From Verrucomicrobiota bacterium (GTDB lineage: Bacteria > Verrucomicrobiota > Verrucomicrobiia > Chthoniobacterales > UBA10450), in assembly GCA_003219695.1 (NCBI GenBank), contig QHQA01000050.1:34867-98866 (forward strand): 64,000 nucleotides of DNA, in the 5' to 3' direction. Of this stretch, positions 23,224 through 31,299 are shown in pieces. Under the pieces are notes generated by a model that made no database searches, was not told where the DNA came from, and saw nothing but the letters and a program-made list of their open reading frames with translations. A program made the position numbers and the translations under genes. The stretch's first letter is position 1; the number at the start of each line of letters is the position of its first letter.

Positions 23224-25182
23224 TCAGATGCGATTGTCCTCCGCGATTACGTCGCTGGCTTTCTCGGAGATCATATAAACATTCGTCACTATGAAGATAC
23301 CCGGGATGCGCGGAAAGACGCTGGCGTCCACCACGCGCAAGTTTCGCACGCCGCGCACGCGAAAGCGACTGTCGAGCACTGCCATCGGGTCGCCGTCCGC
23401 GCCGATCGGACATGAACAGGAGGCATGATGTCCCCACGCTTCTCGCATTATGAAGTCACGAATGGTGGCTTCATCCTGGTTGTCATCCGGCCTCGGCCAG
23501 ATTTCACCTTTTACCGCGCCTCTCTCTTTCGCGATCCGATTGATTTTCCGGATGAAGTTGAAGCCTTCCACAAGCGCGTCGAGGTCTTCGTCCTTATCGC
23601 GATCGGTCCCTTCGTAGAAATAATGGAAGTTGATTTCCGGCACGTCGCCCGGGTCGGTTGAGCGAAGTGTAACTGTCCCAGCGCGGTTTTTTGTGTGCGC
23701 TTTCATGACCAGCCATGTCAGGAGATTGTGCTTGCTGGCAAGATCTGGATTGGCTCTGTCTTCAGAGTAACCTTTGTAATAACCCTTGAAGAACCCCGGG
23801 ACAGCAAAGATGAAAAGGTCCGGCGCGGGTAGCTCTGGCCGCGATTTCTTTAGAATCCCGACGATAACTGCGTTGCTGGTGTAAAGGCCGGTTTTGTTTT
23901 CGCGCCACTCCTTCAGCGCAGCATCGGGCGGCTGACCGGGCGCTGGCTCACCCATCGCGAGGTTTTTGAGCAGCACGAAGTCCTTCTCTACTTCCGAGAT
24001 CACTGCGATCTCGTAGCGGTCTTGCAGATTCGCACCTACTCCAGGCAAATCTACCCGCACCTTGATTTGGAGGTTTTCTAACTCAGTTTTGGGACCGATG
24101 CCAGAAAGTTTGAGCAGTTGTGGCGTGTTATACGCGCCTCCGCAAAGGATTACCTCGCCCCTGCAATATACCTCACCGGAAGTGCCGGCGATGGAGCTGG
24201 GTTCGGGATGCGCTTTGTAAAGGTGTTTTCCTCGCAGAAATCGCACACCGATCGCAGTCGGCTCGCCTGCTTCACCGGACTCCCGATCGAATATGATTTC
24301 GGTAACCAGTGTTTCCGTCCAAATAGTCAGACGCTCCGGGTATTCGTTTTGCACCTGGAGCAAATAATCTCGCGGACTGTTGCGCTGGCCGTTGCGAACT
24401 GCGATAGGAACCAGCATCACTCCCTCCGGACGTCGCTTCATTGTCTCCCAATCGTTTGGATCAAAACGCGACATAACCTTGTCCCCGAAAAGATCCATAA
24501 TGAACGACTCGATTGTAGCAATCGCACCCGTTCCCTGGTCGATAAGAGTAGCGAGGAGAGCAGAAAGAATTTCCCCGGCCAGCTGCTCGTCTTTCATCCC
24601 AAGCTTGGGATCAGCTACAGCGGTATGCAGCCAGCCATGGTAGCCGTGCCGGCCACGGCTAGGTCGAGGCGCAATCCCCAAAATGTATCTGATCTTGTTC
24701 CATAGCTTTTCGAAAAACGACTTGTGCAGATAGTCACAATGCTCCAGGCGTTCGAAGTAACTGCGCATCCGCTCACCGCTCCACGAGTTATCCTTTGTTA
24801 TTTGCGCGATCTCATCCCAATCACCGCTTGGCCCGCAAATGGTGATCATCGCGTTGTGAAGAGTGCAGCCGCCTACTGTCGCTGCCCGCGGATAAAAGAT
24901 TCCGTTTCTGGTGTTATCCCACTTGGAGTCGGGTTGGTTCGGATTGGCGTAATGTTTAACAAAGAATTCCCAACTTAGGTCTGGATGTTCACTGGCATGC
25001 GGATGGAATGCGGGCACCTGCGCGACTTCCGGTTCATCCCAGCCGCCTGCCTCCAGGACCAGCACCCGAAAGCCGTTCCTGGCCAGATTAGCAGCAAGCG
25101 GTCCGCCGCCCGCGCCGGAGCCGATAATGATGAAATCGTGCTCTGCAGCGTGTTGTTTCGGGTGAAGGGCCGTGTTTCTCAA
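23224..25182 (-). CDS. GMC-family FAD oxidoreductase
   Basis: This 652-aa flavoenzyme belongs to the glucose-methanol-choline family. The N-terminus carries the FAD dinucleotide motif IIIGSGAGGGPLAANLARNG. The second signature is GEVILCGGAYNTPQLLKLSG. The C-terminal catalytic region has GHHASCSCPIGADGDPMAV, with the active-site His, and NLRVVDASVFPRIPGIFIV. It would oxidise an alcohol or sterol-type substrate, passing electrons to O2 (giving H2O2) or to a cytochrome. The flanking diheme cytochromes favour the second route. No Tat signal is apparent at the N-terminus. It follows the 878-aa cytochrome gene after 171 bp that hold a long palindromic repeat. Confidence 0.92.
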   Translation of the reverse strand: MRNTALHPKQHAAEHDFIIIGSGAGGGPLAANLARNGFRVLVLEAGGWDEPEVAQVPAFHPHASEHPDLSWEFFVKHYANPNQPDSKWDNTRNGIFYPRAATVGGCTLHNAMITICGPSGDWDEIAQITKDNSWSGERMRSYFERLEHCDYLHKSFFEKLWNKIRYILGIAPRPSRGRHGYHGWLHTAVADPKLGMKDEQLAGEILSALLATLIDQGTGAIATIESFIMDLFGDKVMSRFDPNDWETMKRRPEGVMLVPIAVRNGQRNSPRDYLLQVQNEYPERLTIWTETLVTEIIFDRESGEAGEPTAIGVRFLRGKHLYKAHPEPSSIAGTSGEVYCRGEVILCGGAYNTPQLLKLSGIGPKTELENLQIKVRVDLPGVGANLQDRYEIAVISEVEKDFVLLKNLAMGEPAPGQPPDAALKEWRENKTGLYTSNAVIVGILKKSRPELPAPDLFIFAVPGFFKGYYKGYSEDRANPDLASKHNLLTWLVMKAHTKNRAGTVTLRSTDPGDVPEINFHYFYEGTDRDKDEDLDALVEGFNFIRKINRIAKERGAVKGEIWPRPDDNQDEATIRDFIMREAWGHHASCSCPIGADGDPMAVLDSRFRVRGVRNLRVVDASVFPRIPGIFIVTNVYMISEKASDVIAEDNRI

Positions 25183-25245
25183 TTGAACGAAGATGAGACG
25201 TAACCCAGCAGACCCGCGTGCTAAAAGCTATCTCGTAAATGGCGC

Positions 25246-25338
25246 TGTCATGTTGAGCGAAGCGAAACATCTCTGGCTATTGCCTTGCTCGGTCCGCCTA
25301 TGAATAATCAGAGATTCTTCGCTTCGCTCAGAATGACA
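25246..25338. repeat. Inverted repeat TGTCATgTTGAGCGAAGCGAA ... TTCGCTTCGCTCAGAATGACA
   Basis: The left arm TGTCATGTTGAGCGAAGCGA continues as AACATCTCTG, and the right arm is CAGAGATTCTTCGCTTCGCTCAGAATGACA. They pair almost fully around a ~33-nt loop. This is a MITE-like palindrome. It sits inside the redox array between the first cytochrome gene and the GMC gene, where it could attenuate or process the transcript. Confidence 0.75.
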
Positions 25339-25353
25339 TTCGTGCACCGGTTT

Positions 25354-27990
25354 CTAGAAGGTTTTGAGCAGATCGACTAAATCGTCGAGCTCCTGTTTGC
25401 TCAAATCCTTGGCAAAGTAATGGCCGCGATCCAGCACCAAATCAGGCGACGCACTCATTCCAAGAAGTTTCTCTACCTGTTTGCGTTCGGCATCCGTCCC
25501 TGGTTTTCTTAGATTCTTCATTCCGAACGCTAGCGCTGCAAGATTCGCGGGTTTGGTAGCCCGCTCGGGATCAAGATTCGCAAGCAAATCTACTGGGGTG
25601 CCTGCCGGAGTCGGCGCGACATTGAGATCACCGAACCAACCTCGAATGAACGCCGCAAACAATCCCAGGAGCACAGCCAGCACAAGCACGATATACCCGA
25701 GCGCGCGCCAGCGGCTTGCCAGAAAAATAAGAATACCTATCAGCAGCAATACTGCGAAGGAGATCCACGGATAATTGACCAGCCACCTGATCCAGTCGGG
25801 ACACACACCGGCGACGAATTGCTGAATGTATGGAGCCGGGATGTGCATATGCGTTTCCACAGGCGTGCGCCAGATAAGGCCATGGTCCTGCTTGAGACGG
25901 TCGATGGTCGCGTGATTGAGCGGCGACCCCAGATCTGTGGAAGCTCCGCTTGCCCAAAGATAACGGTTTGCTTCCGCTTCGTCGTCCGTTTTACCCGGAG
26001 TAAGCAGCCGATAGATTCCGTCATTGAACGCTTCCAGGCGGCCCTTGACTGATGGATCGTTGTTAAACAACCCACACGTGTTGTTATGAAGCAATGGCGC
26101 TGTTGCCCATATGCCGATCAGAGGCGGCGGCCGGTAATAACCGCGACCGTTGTCCGGCGGTTGCCACTCAAAATTCCGCTGCGCATACGGATTCCAGCAG
26201 GTTATTTCGCCGATCGCAGGGAGATTTTTATAGGTGTCCGAGGAGTAATCCTCCCACATGTGTCCGGGAATCGCGTTGCTGCCTAACGAACGCGCCGCAT
26301 TCGTTTTGATCAAAGTCACAGGAACACGCAGGTCAGTGGAGAGAAAATTGTTTTCCCAAAAGTCCGGTTTTTCCACCTCTGCCAACGCCCAATTTCGGTA
26401 GCTGGGGTCCTTCAAATACTCGACTAGCTCGTTCGGGTTAATCTTCTCAGGCCCTTTGGGCGCGCCGTTCATTCCATTCGGCTGTTTGCTCGAATGACAG
26501 ATGATGCAACGTTCGGCAAAGACTTTGCGCCCGGCCGCCAGCTGCGGGTCCCACGGCACTCCTTCGCCTTTCAAGTTGCCGAGCGCTTTGCCTCCCGGCG
26601 CATCTTTCAAACGCATCGGCCCGGTCGATTTGACGAAGAACTTCGCGAGATAACCGACATTGCGCTTGTTAACCTGCCAATACACCGAGTTCTTTTCGAC
26701 GTCGGAAATTTTAAAAGGCTGCTGTTTTCGGAAACCGATAAAAAGATTGTGAAGAGTGATCCAACGCTCCGAGAACATGCCGATGTTCAGATAGACCCGC
26801 GCCAGCGCGCCCCACACGCCGATGGAATCCGCGCCTTCGAGCAGGATGCGCGGCACCGGGCGCGGATTGGCGTAGGCGTTTGGAAGATCATACAGCAACA
26901 CCGGCAGCGTCGCCGACTCGCCCGAAACGTTTTCGAAATCGTTGTGGCCGTAGCGCGCCGCGTAATCCTTCGCGTAGTCCGGGCTGCGATGGGCGAGAAT
27001 GCCCGAGCGATCCAGCCGCGCGCCAAAATCCCATAGCGCGTTCATCGTGCTGGTGTTGTTGATCTGATCAGTCGCGATCAACGATGTGTCGATGGTTCCA
27101 GGCGGCTGGCTATCGAGAAGATGGTAGATAAAATTGTCTTCCTTCAGAAGATTTCCGAACACGGCGCGCATTCGAAAATATTGCGCGCCAATGGTCGTGG
27201 AGAGATTTGCCCACTTCGGCGCTTCGGGATCAGCCGGCGGATTTAATGGATGCGGCGCAACATGACAGAAAACGCACGACATCCCCACCCGATACGGCCG
27301 AACCAAATTGGGATCGTTATAGTATTTTTCGTCGTTTCGATATTTACTGGCGTCCCAGCGCTGTCGGGCTTTGTCATCAAATTTCGGGTTTGGAAAGAGA
27401 CGCAAGCCAACGATACCGGATGAACGCCCATACAACTTCGGATCCGGTTGGCGAAGCGTTTTGTCTTCTGGTTGCCGAATGTACAAACCGAACTCGTCCG
27501 GTTTGTCCGGCGCTTTGGTGCCGGGCTCGATGGTGAGTCCCGCAGGCCCCCAGCGTTTTCCCCCAAGTTTATCATCCGGCGCGAAGTCGCAGAGCTTCAG
27601 CAAATCCAGGAACCCGTAACTGTGCCCGGCCAGATAATCCCAGAAGACTTCGTCGCCCGCGCACCATAACACCCAGGTGTTGCGACCTTTGATTGCGTCT
27701 GTGTTTTCGTTTTCTTTTAGCTCCAGCGGTTTCAGAACGCTGTTGCCGGCGGCATCAACCGTTCCGTCCGGGCGCATGTCCATGTCCCGGAAGTAGTCAT
27801 AATCATCGGCCGAAAAATCGGCCGGCGTTTTGCCTTCCGCTTTGGCTTCATCTACAATTTCGTATTTCTTGCAGCCGGCGAGAACCAAAAACGCGCAAGT
27901 AACCACGCAACTGCCGACTCGAATGAGACGGAGAAGATCGACTCTGGATGGCGGCGATGCCTTCACCGGAGCCATCATTGATAAGTTCAC
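25354..27990 (-). CDS. Diheme c-type cytochrome lipoprotein with C-terminal membrane helices, 878 aa
   Basis: This is a paralogue of the 714-aa cytochrome. A lipoprotein signal (CAFLVLAGCKKYE, Cys40) is followed by shared segments GRNTWVLWCAGDEVFWDYL and SGIVGLRLFPNPKF. The first haem motif is MSCVFCHVAPHP (Cys239, Cys242, His243) and the second is CIICHSSKQPNG (about residue 495). Unlike the paralogue, it has two TM helices near the C-terminus (ISFAVLLLIGILIFLAS and GYIVLVLAVLLGLFAAFI, about residues 745-795). It would be anchored at both ends. It is the first gene of the eight-gene array and may relay electrons from the GMC enzyme into the membrane. Confidence 0.85.
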   Translation of the reverse strand: MNLSMMAPVKASPPSRVDLLRLIRVGSCVVTCAFLVLAGCKKYEIVDEAKAEGKTPADFSADDYDYFRDMDMRPDGTVDAAGNSVLKPLELKENENTDAIKGRNTWVLWCAGDEVFWDYLAGHSYGFLDLLKLCDFAPDDKLGGKRWGPAGLTIEPGTKAPDKPDEFGLYIRQPEDKTLRQPDPKLYGRSSGIVGLRLFPNPKFDDKARQRWDASKYRNDEKYYNDPNLVRPYRVGMSCVFCHVAPHPLNPPADPEAPKWANLSTTIGAQYFRMRAVFGNLLKEDNFIYHLLDSQPPGTIDTSLIATDQINNTSTMNALWDFGARLDRSGILAHRSPDYAKDYAARYGHNDFENVSGESATLPVLLYDLPNAYANPRPVPRILLEGADSIGVWGALARVYLNIGMFSERWITLHNLFIGFRKQQPFKISDVEKNSVYWQVNKRNVGYLAKFFVKSTGPMRLKDAPGGKALGNLKGEGVPWDPQLAAGRKVFAERCIICHSSKQPNGMNGAPKGPEKINPNELVEYLKDPSYRNWALAEVEKPDFWENNFLSTDLRVPVTLIKTNAARSLGSNAIPGHMWEDYSSDTYKNLPAIGEITCWNPYAQRNFEWQPPDNGRGYYRPPPLIGIWATAPLLHNNTCGLFNNDPSVKGRLEAFNDGIYRLLTPGKTDDEAEANRYLWASGASTDLGSPLNHATIDRLKQDHGLIWRTPVETHMHIPAPYIQQFVAGVCPDWIRWLVNYPWISFAVLLLIGILIFLASRWRALGYIVLVLAVLLGLFAAFIRGWFGDLNVAPTPAGTPVDLLANLDPERATKPANLAALAFGMKNLRKPGTDAERKQVEKLLGMSASPDLVLDRGHYFAKDLSKQELDDLVDLLKTF

Positions 27991-28429
27991 TGTGAACTTT
28001 CTGGCAAGAGAATTCTAACAACCAAGGGATGACCCAGAAAGCTTTCGGAATCGTGTTTATTCGACGCTAGGAAGTTTTCCTTGAAGCACAGGCGCCAGCC
28101 AAGCGGTCGGTTCTCATCGGTGCCTCCGAAAATTTGCCGTTCGCGAAACCACCACTCGAGTGTCTCAATTACGCTGTGATCTAAGAGTTTCAAAGCAAAA
28201 AGCCGCCACGCTGTTGAAGCGTGACGGCTGACTGCGAATTGCCGCTGGTTACTCGTTCGATTTTCAGGGCAACTGAACCTGCCCGACATAGTTGCCGCGC
28301 GGAGCGTGTCATCGCGCGCCCATCGGGGCTCCCCAAGAATTACCGCATTGCGAACGCCCTTACCGCAGGAACTCGCGAGTTTCGTTCGCAAGTTCCCGCA
28401 TAGGGGGTTGCTAACTTAGCGCTACGGAC
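27991..28429. other. Intergenic region without a supported gene
   Basis: This 439-bp stretch separates the redox array from the kelch genes. It holds a terminator-like hairpin at 28196-28229. It also holds a segment (28070-28108) similar to the 3' end of the patatin gene region (37092-37132; shared TTCCTTGAAGCA and AGGCGCCAGCCAA). A 134-aa minus-strand frame crosses it, but without a start signal or recognisable family. Confidence 0.5.
28196..28229 (-). terminator. Intrinsic terminator, copy 1 of 3
   Basis: On the minus strand this reads AGCCGTCACGC-TTCAACA-GCGTGGCGGCT followed by TTTTG. It is a strong 11-bp stem with a short T-run, about 200 bp downstream of the first kelch gene. The same stem recurs at 31245-31276 and 32528-32561. 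Confidence 0.7.
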
Positions 28430-29602
28430 TCAGGGTCGAGGCGGAGGTGTCGGCCTCGGCCGGGGTGTCGGAATGGTAACGGCGATATCGACGCTGGCCG
28501 TAGCCGCAGGCGGGCTGTTTAGCCCTCCCATCACCAGCACACGATTGCCAGGCAGCGCGGTGGAGGGCTGACCGGCGCGGGGAACACTCATGGAGCCGGC
28601 TGGCGTCCAGGTGCCCGTCCGCGGGTCATAGACATCAGCGCTAGCCCCGGGTGTTTCGAATGCCGAGAAGCCACCGGGCATCAGCACCCGGCCGTCCCGC
28701 AGACGTATCCCGCCGTATTCCTCCTCGCTGCGACCCGTGGTCATGTCACCGGTGGGTGTCCACTGGCCGGTGTTCGGATCGAAGATCTCCGCAGAGCTCA
28801 ACCGCGGCACGTCCTCTGAAGTGGCACCTCCGGCGACCAGAACCCGGCCGTCCAGCAGACGAACCGCTGTGTGGTCCTCACGCGCCGTGCTCATGCTCCC
28901 CGTCAAAGTCCATGTTCCGGTTACCGGATCATAGATCTCCGCGCTGGCGATTGGTTGGCCATTTTCGCTAAGTTCCGTGATCCCGCCCATAACCAGAACG
29001 CGGCCATCATTAAGCACCACGTTGGCGAATTCGCCGCGACCGACGTTCATGCTTCCGTTGAAAGTCCAAGTGTTGGTCGCTTCGTCGTAAATTTCAGCTG
29101 ACGTGAGCGAGGTGACTCCGTCGATTCCAGTCCCACCTGCAACCAACACCTTGCCCCCTGGCAGCAACACTGCCACGAAATCCTCGAAGCGCGCGTCGTT
29201 CATGGGCGCGGTTTTCGACCAGGTGTTGGTGGAGGGATCGTAGATTTCGGCGCTGTCAAGAATATTGAAAAATTGGTCCCCTCCGCCAATGACCATTACC
29301 CGGCCGTTCTCGAGTCGGACTGCAACGGGCGCGGCACGTGGCGTGTTCATGGGCGCTATTGGCGTCCATGCCCCTGTCTGCAGGTTATAAATTTCGGAAT
29401 CTGCGAAGATAAAATCCGGAAACGGGAGACTCCCGTCATATCCGCCGGCCACCAGAACGTTGCCGTTCAGCAACGCGACGGCCGGGAAGAATGCGCGTGC
29501 TTTGTTCATGGGATTTGCCGGAGTCCACGTGATCCCCTGCGCGTAGGCTGTTGCGCAGACGAAAAGCGGAAACGCGATAATTGAGATAATTTTTGTTTTC
29601 AT
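28430..29602 (-). CDS. Secreted kelch-repeat beta-propeller protein (copy 1)
   Basis: This is a secreted 390-aa protein with a signal peptide (MKTKIISIIAFPLFVCATAYAQ written in two parts: MKTKIISIIAFP, LFVCATAYAQ). About six kelch blades follow, each with the pattern ASAEIYDPxTxTWxxTGSM followed by RxxHxAVxLxDGRVLVAGG. The blades form a beta-propeller; family members bind ligands or have galactose-oxidase-like folds, but no copper ligands are evident. The C-terminal tail is Pro/Arg-rich (PRPRPTPPPRP). A close paralogue lies at 31300-32433. The gene probably shares an operon with the NHL gene upstream (36-bp gap), which carries the ECF-like promoter. Confidence 0.85.
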   Translation of the reverse strand: MKTKIISIIAFPLFVCATAYAQGITWTPANPMNKARAFFPAVALLNGNVLVAGGYDGSLPFPDFIFADSEIYNLQTGAWTPIAPMNTPRAAPVAVRLENGRVMVIGGGDQFFNILDSAEIYDPSTNTWSKTAPMNDARFEDFVAVLLPGGKVLVAGGTGIDGVTSLTSAEIYDEATNTWTFNGSMNVGRGEFANVVLNDGRVLVMGGITELSENGQPIASAEIYDPVTGTWTLTGSMSTAREDHTAVRLLDGRVLVAGGATSEDVPRLSSAEIFDPNTGQWTPTGDMTTGRSEEEYGGIRLRDGRVLMPGGFSAFETPGASADVYDPRTGTWTPAGSMSVPRAGQPSTALPGNRVLVMGGLNSPPAATASVDIAVTIPTPRPRPTPPPRP

Positions 29603-29638
29603 ATTTTGTTTTGTTGAGGTTGAATTGTTGATTTGGGT

Positions 29639-30574
29639 CTATCGAGGCGGCCCGAAGGTGAGGAACTCGGGGAGGTCGATCCCGGAGGCGAAGACGATCT
29701 GCCCGCCTGCCGCGGGAAATTCTAAGATATCGCCGTCTGGAGCCGGGTTCGCCTCTGCCACAAAGAGATCGCCAGATCCATCAAAGGCCAGACCGCGCGG
29801 GGTGGTCAGACCGGTAGCGAAAGTGCTCTCCATGCCGTCTGGAGTGAACATGAGAATGGTGTCGCTTGTGTCGCAAACGTCAAGGCATTCGGTGGACACA
29901 AAGAGGTTGCCTGCACTATCGAAGGCCAGCCCTGCCGGACCTGTGACGGGCGCGAAGGCGCTTGGCCCGACGAAAACGGTGCGGGTTCCATCGGGAGCAA
30001 ATTTGTAGATAGTTTGGTCCGGAGTATCGGTTGCGTAGAGATTGCCTGCGCTGTCAAACGCAAGGCCAAAACCTCCGTCCGGAGTGGTGCCGACGAGGGT
30101 ACGCGTTCCATCGGGCGCAAATTTGTAGATGGCATTTGGGGTGGTCTTTGACTCGCTTTGCGCAAGAGCAAAGGTGTTGCCCCCGCTGTCGGTGATCAGC
30201 CCTTCAAGGAAACTCAGGGCGATGTTGCCAAGGACGCTCTGGTGTCCGAGCGGCGGGAATTTCAAGATCCTGCCCTGGAACTGAGGAGGAGGAGGATTGG
30301 AGCGGTTGACTGCGGCCAAAAGGTTGCCGCTGCTGTCAAAGGCCAATCCCCGTGGGCGGGCCAGACCAGAGGCGAAAGTGCTCTGCATTCCATCCGGCGT
30401 GTATTCGGAGATTGAACCGCTGAATTCGGTGCAGTTAAACCCGCAATGGGCACCGCTAACCGAGACGTAGAGGTTCTGTGCGTGAGCGTTTATCGCTAAC
30501 GCGAAGAACACGCCGAGGCTTAGGAGTATATTTCGGAGAATTTTTGTTTTTTTGAAGTGGGTCAGTAGTTTCAT
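29639..30574 (-). CDS. Secreted NHL/SMP-30-like beta-propeller protein
   Basis: The 311-aa product has a Sec signal (ILLSLGVFFALAINAHAQ). It then has tandem propeller blades with the repeated pattern GLAFDSAGNLYATDxxxxTIYKFAPDGTRTxFV, seen about six times. This resembles NHL or Vgb-like propellers. Such proteins are structural or ligand-binding, and catalytic residues are not evident. Upstream, at 30615-30653, is one copy of the shared ECF-like promoter element, 40 bp before the start. The kelch gene follows closely, making a two-gene secreted-propeller operon. Confidence 0.82.
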   Translation of the reverse strand: MKLLTHFKKTKILRNILLSLGVFFALAINAHAQNLYVSVSGAHCGFNCTEFSGSISEYTPDGMQSTFASGLARPRGLAFDSSGNLLAAVNRSNPPPPQFQGRILKFPPLGHQSVLGNIALSFLEGLITDSGGNTFALAQSESKTTPNAIYKFAPDGTRTLVGTTPDGGFGLAFDSAGNLYATDTPDQTIYKFAPDGTRTVFVGPSAFAPVTGPAGLAFDSAGNLFVSTECLDVCDTSDTILMFTPDGMESTFATGLTTPRGLAFDGSGDLFVAEANPAPDGDILEFPAAGGQIVFASGIDLPEFLTFGPPR

Positions 30575-30614
30575 GGTTTTTACTTTCTTGTTGGTTGTTT
30601 GGTTTCCATTGCGA

Positions 30615-30653
30615 GTGTACAGCCGGAAATTCGGCGTGAGGTTACGCGGAAAA
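30615..30653 (-). promoter_or_regulatory. ECF-type promoter element, copy A
   Basis: On the minus strand this reads CCGCGTAACCTCACGCCG then AATTTCCGGCTGTACA. GTAACC and GCTGTACA sit about 16 bp apart, like the -35 and -10 of an ECF promoter. It lies 40 bp upstream of the NHL gene and is nearly identical to three other copies at 32472, 33179 and 36212. Confidence 0.65.
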
Positions 30654-30976
30654 TGAGGAAATCTTTGGAAACTGCGGATCCACCTGCGCCAAGGCTTCGG
30701 CGTGACAGATTACGCGGATGACACGGATGCACGGATTGTGAAGCACAGGCTGCCAGCCGAAACGCTTCTGCGGGGACGTACGATTTAGCGTTCCGAAGAA
30801 CACGGAATGTTTTCGCGGGTGATACCGATCACTGAAGCGGCCTTCTGTTGGTGAGGCAACGTAGTGGTGGGATCTATGCTCGCGAACGCCGTCGGAGCCC
30901 TCATCGGCACGTTGCAATGGTTTGGTGATTCCTTTTTTCGATGACGATGCCCGGATGAGAGTGTAAAGTGCCGATC
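30654..30976. other. Intergenic region without a supported gene
   Basis: The stretch between the ECF-like promoter (minus) and the small plus-strand gene shows no convincing frame. It contains GTGAAGCACAGGCTGCCAGCC, similar to the shared string at 28080, and a GATTACGCGGATGACACGGA tract. Nothing functional could be assigned. Confidence 0.4.
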
Positions 30977-31180
30977 ATGAACTTTAACGAGATAAAAAAT
31001 CTCGTGGAGCGTCAGCCCTTTCGACCCTTTGGAGTTCGCTTATCGAACGGCGCGCAGTACTCGTTCAATGACCCGCGAGAGTTCGGCGCGCCAAGAGATT
31101 TCCATATCATTTTTTTCTTTGGTCAAACCGACGCGGTTCGTATCGACACGGAAAACATTGTTGAGATTTTCGAAAAATAA
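30977..31180 (+). CDS. Small hypothetical protein, 67 aa (paralogue of 33451-33666)
   Basis: This small soluble protein starts MNFNEIKNLVERQPFRPFGV; a GTG at 30968 is an alternative. It has the pattern (R)PFxxxLSNGxxYSFxxPxE and a beta-rich centre (FHIIFFFGQTDAVRIDTENI). The gene at 33451 encodes the same pattern (VPFVPFQIHTSAGEVFSVEHPE). The two share length and layout, so they form a small family. Function is unknown. The neighbouring genes are on the other strand. Confidence 0.6.
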   Translation: MNFNEIKNLVERQPFRPFGVRLSNGAQYSFNDPREFGAPRDFHIIFFFGQTDAVRIDTENIVEIFEK

Positions 31181-31244
31181 GATCATCATCGCAGCGGGCC
31201 GACGTTACGGCGGAAAAGTGGTGGGCGACGAAATTTGGCTAAAC

Positions 31245-31276
31245 AAAAAGCCGCCACGCGGCGAGGCGTGACGGCT
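31245..31276 (-). terminator. Intrinsic terminator, copy 2 of 3
   Basis: The minus strand reads AGCCGTCACGCCTCGCCGCGTGGCGGC in two arms, then TTTTTG. It begins 24 bp after the second kelch gene stop, the best-placed of the three copies. Confidence 0.78.
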
Positions 31277-31299
31277 GATTGTGAAGTATGTCGGCTCTA

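Noticed and set aside
27987..28391. Minus-strand 134-aa frame
   Set aside because: It overlaps the cytochrome 5' end and a terminator hairpin, and has no recognisable family.
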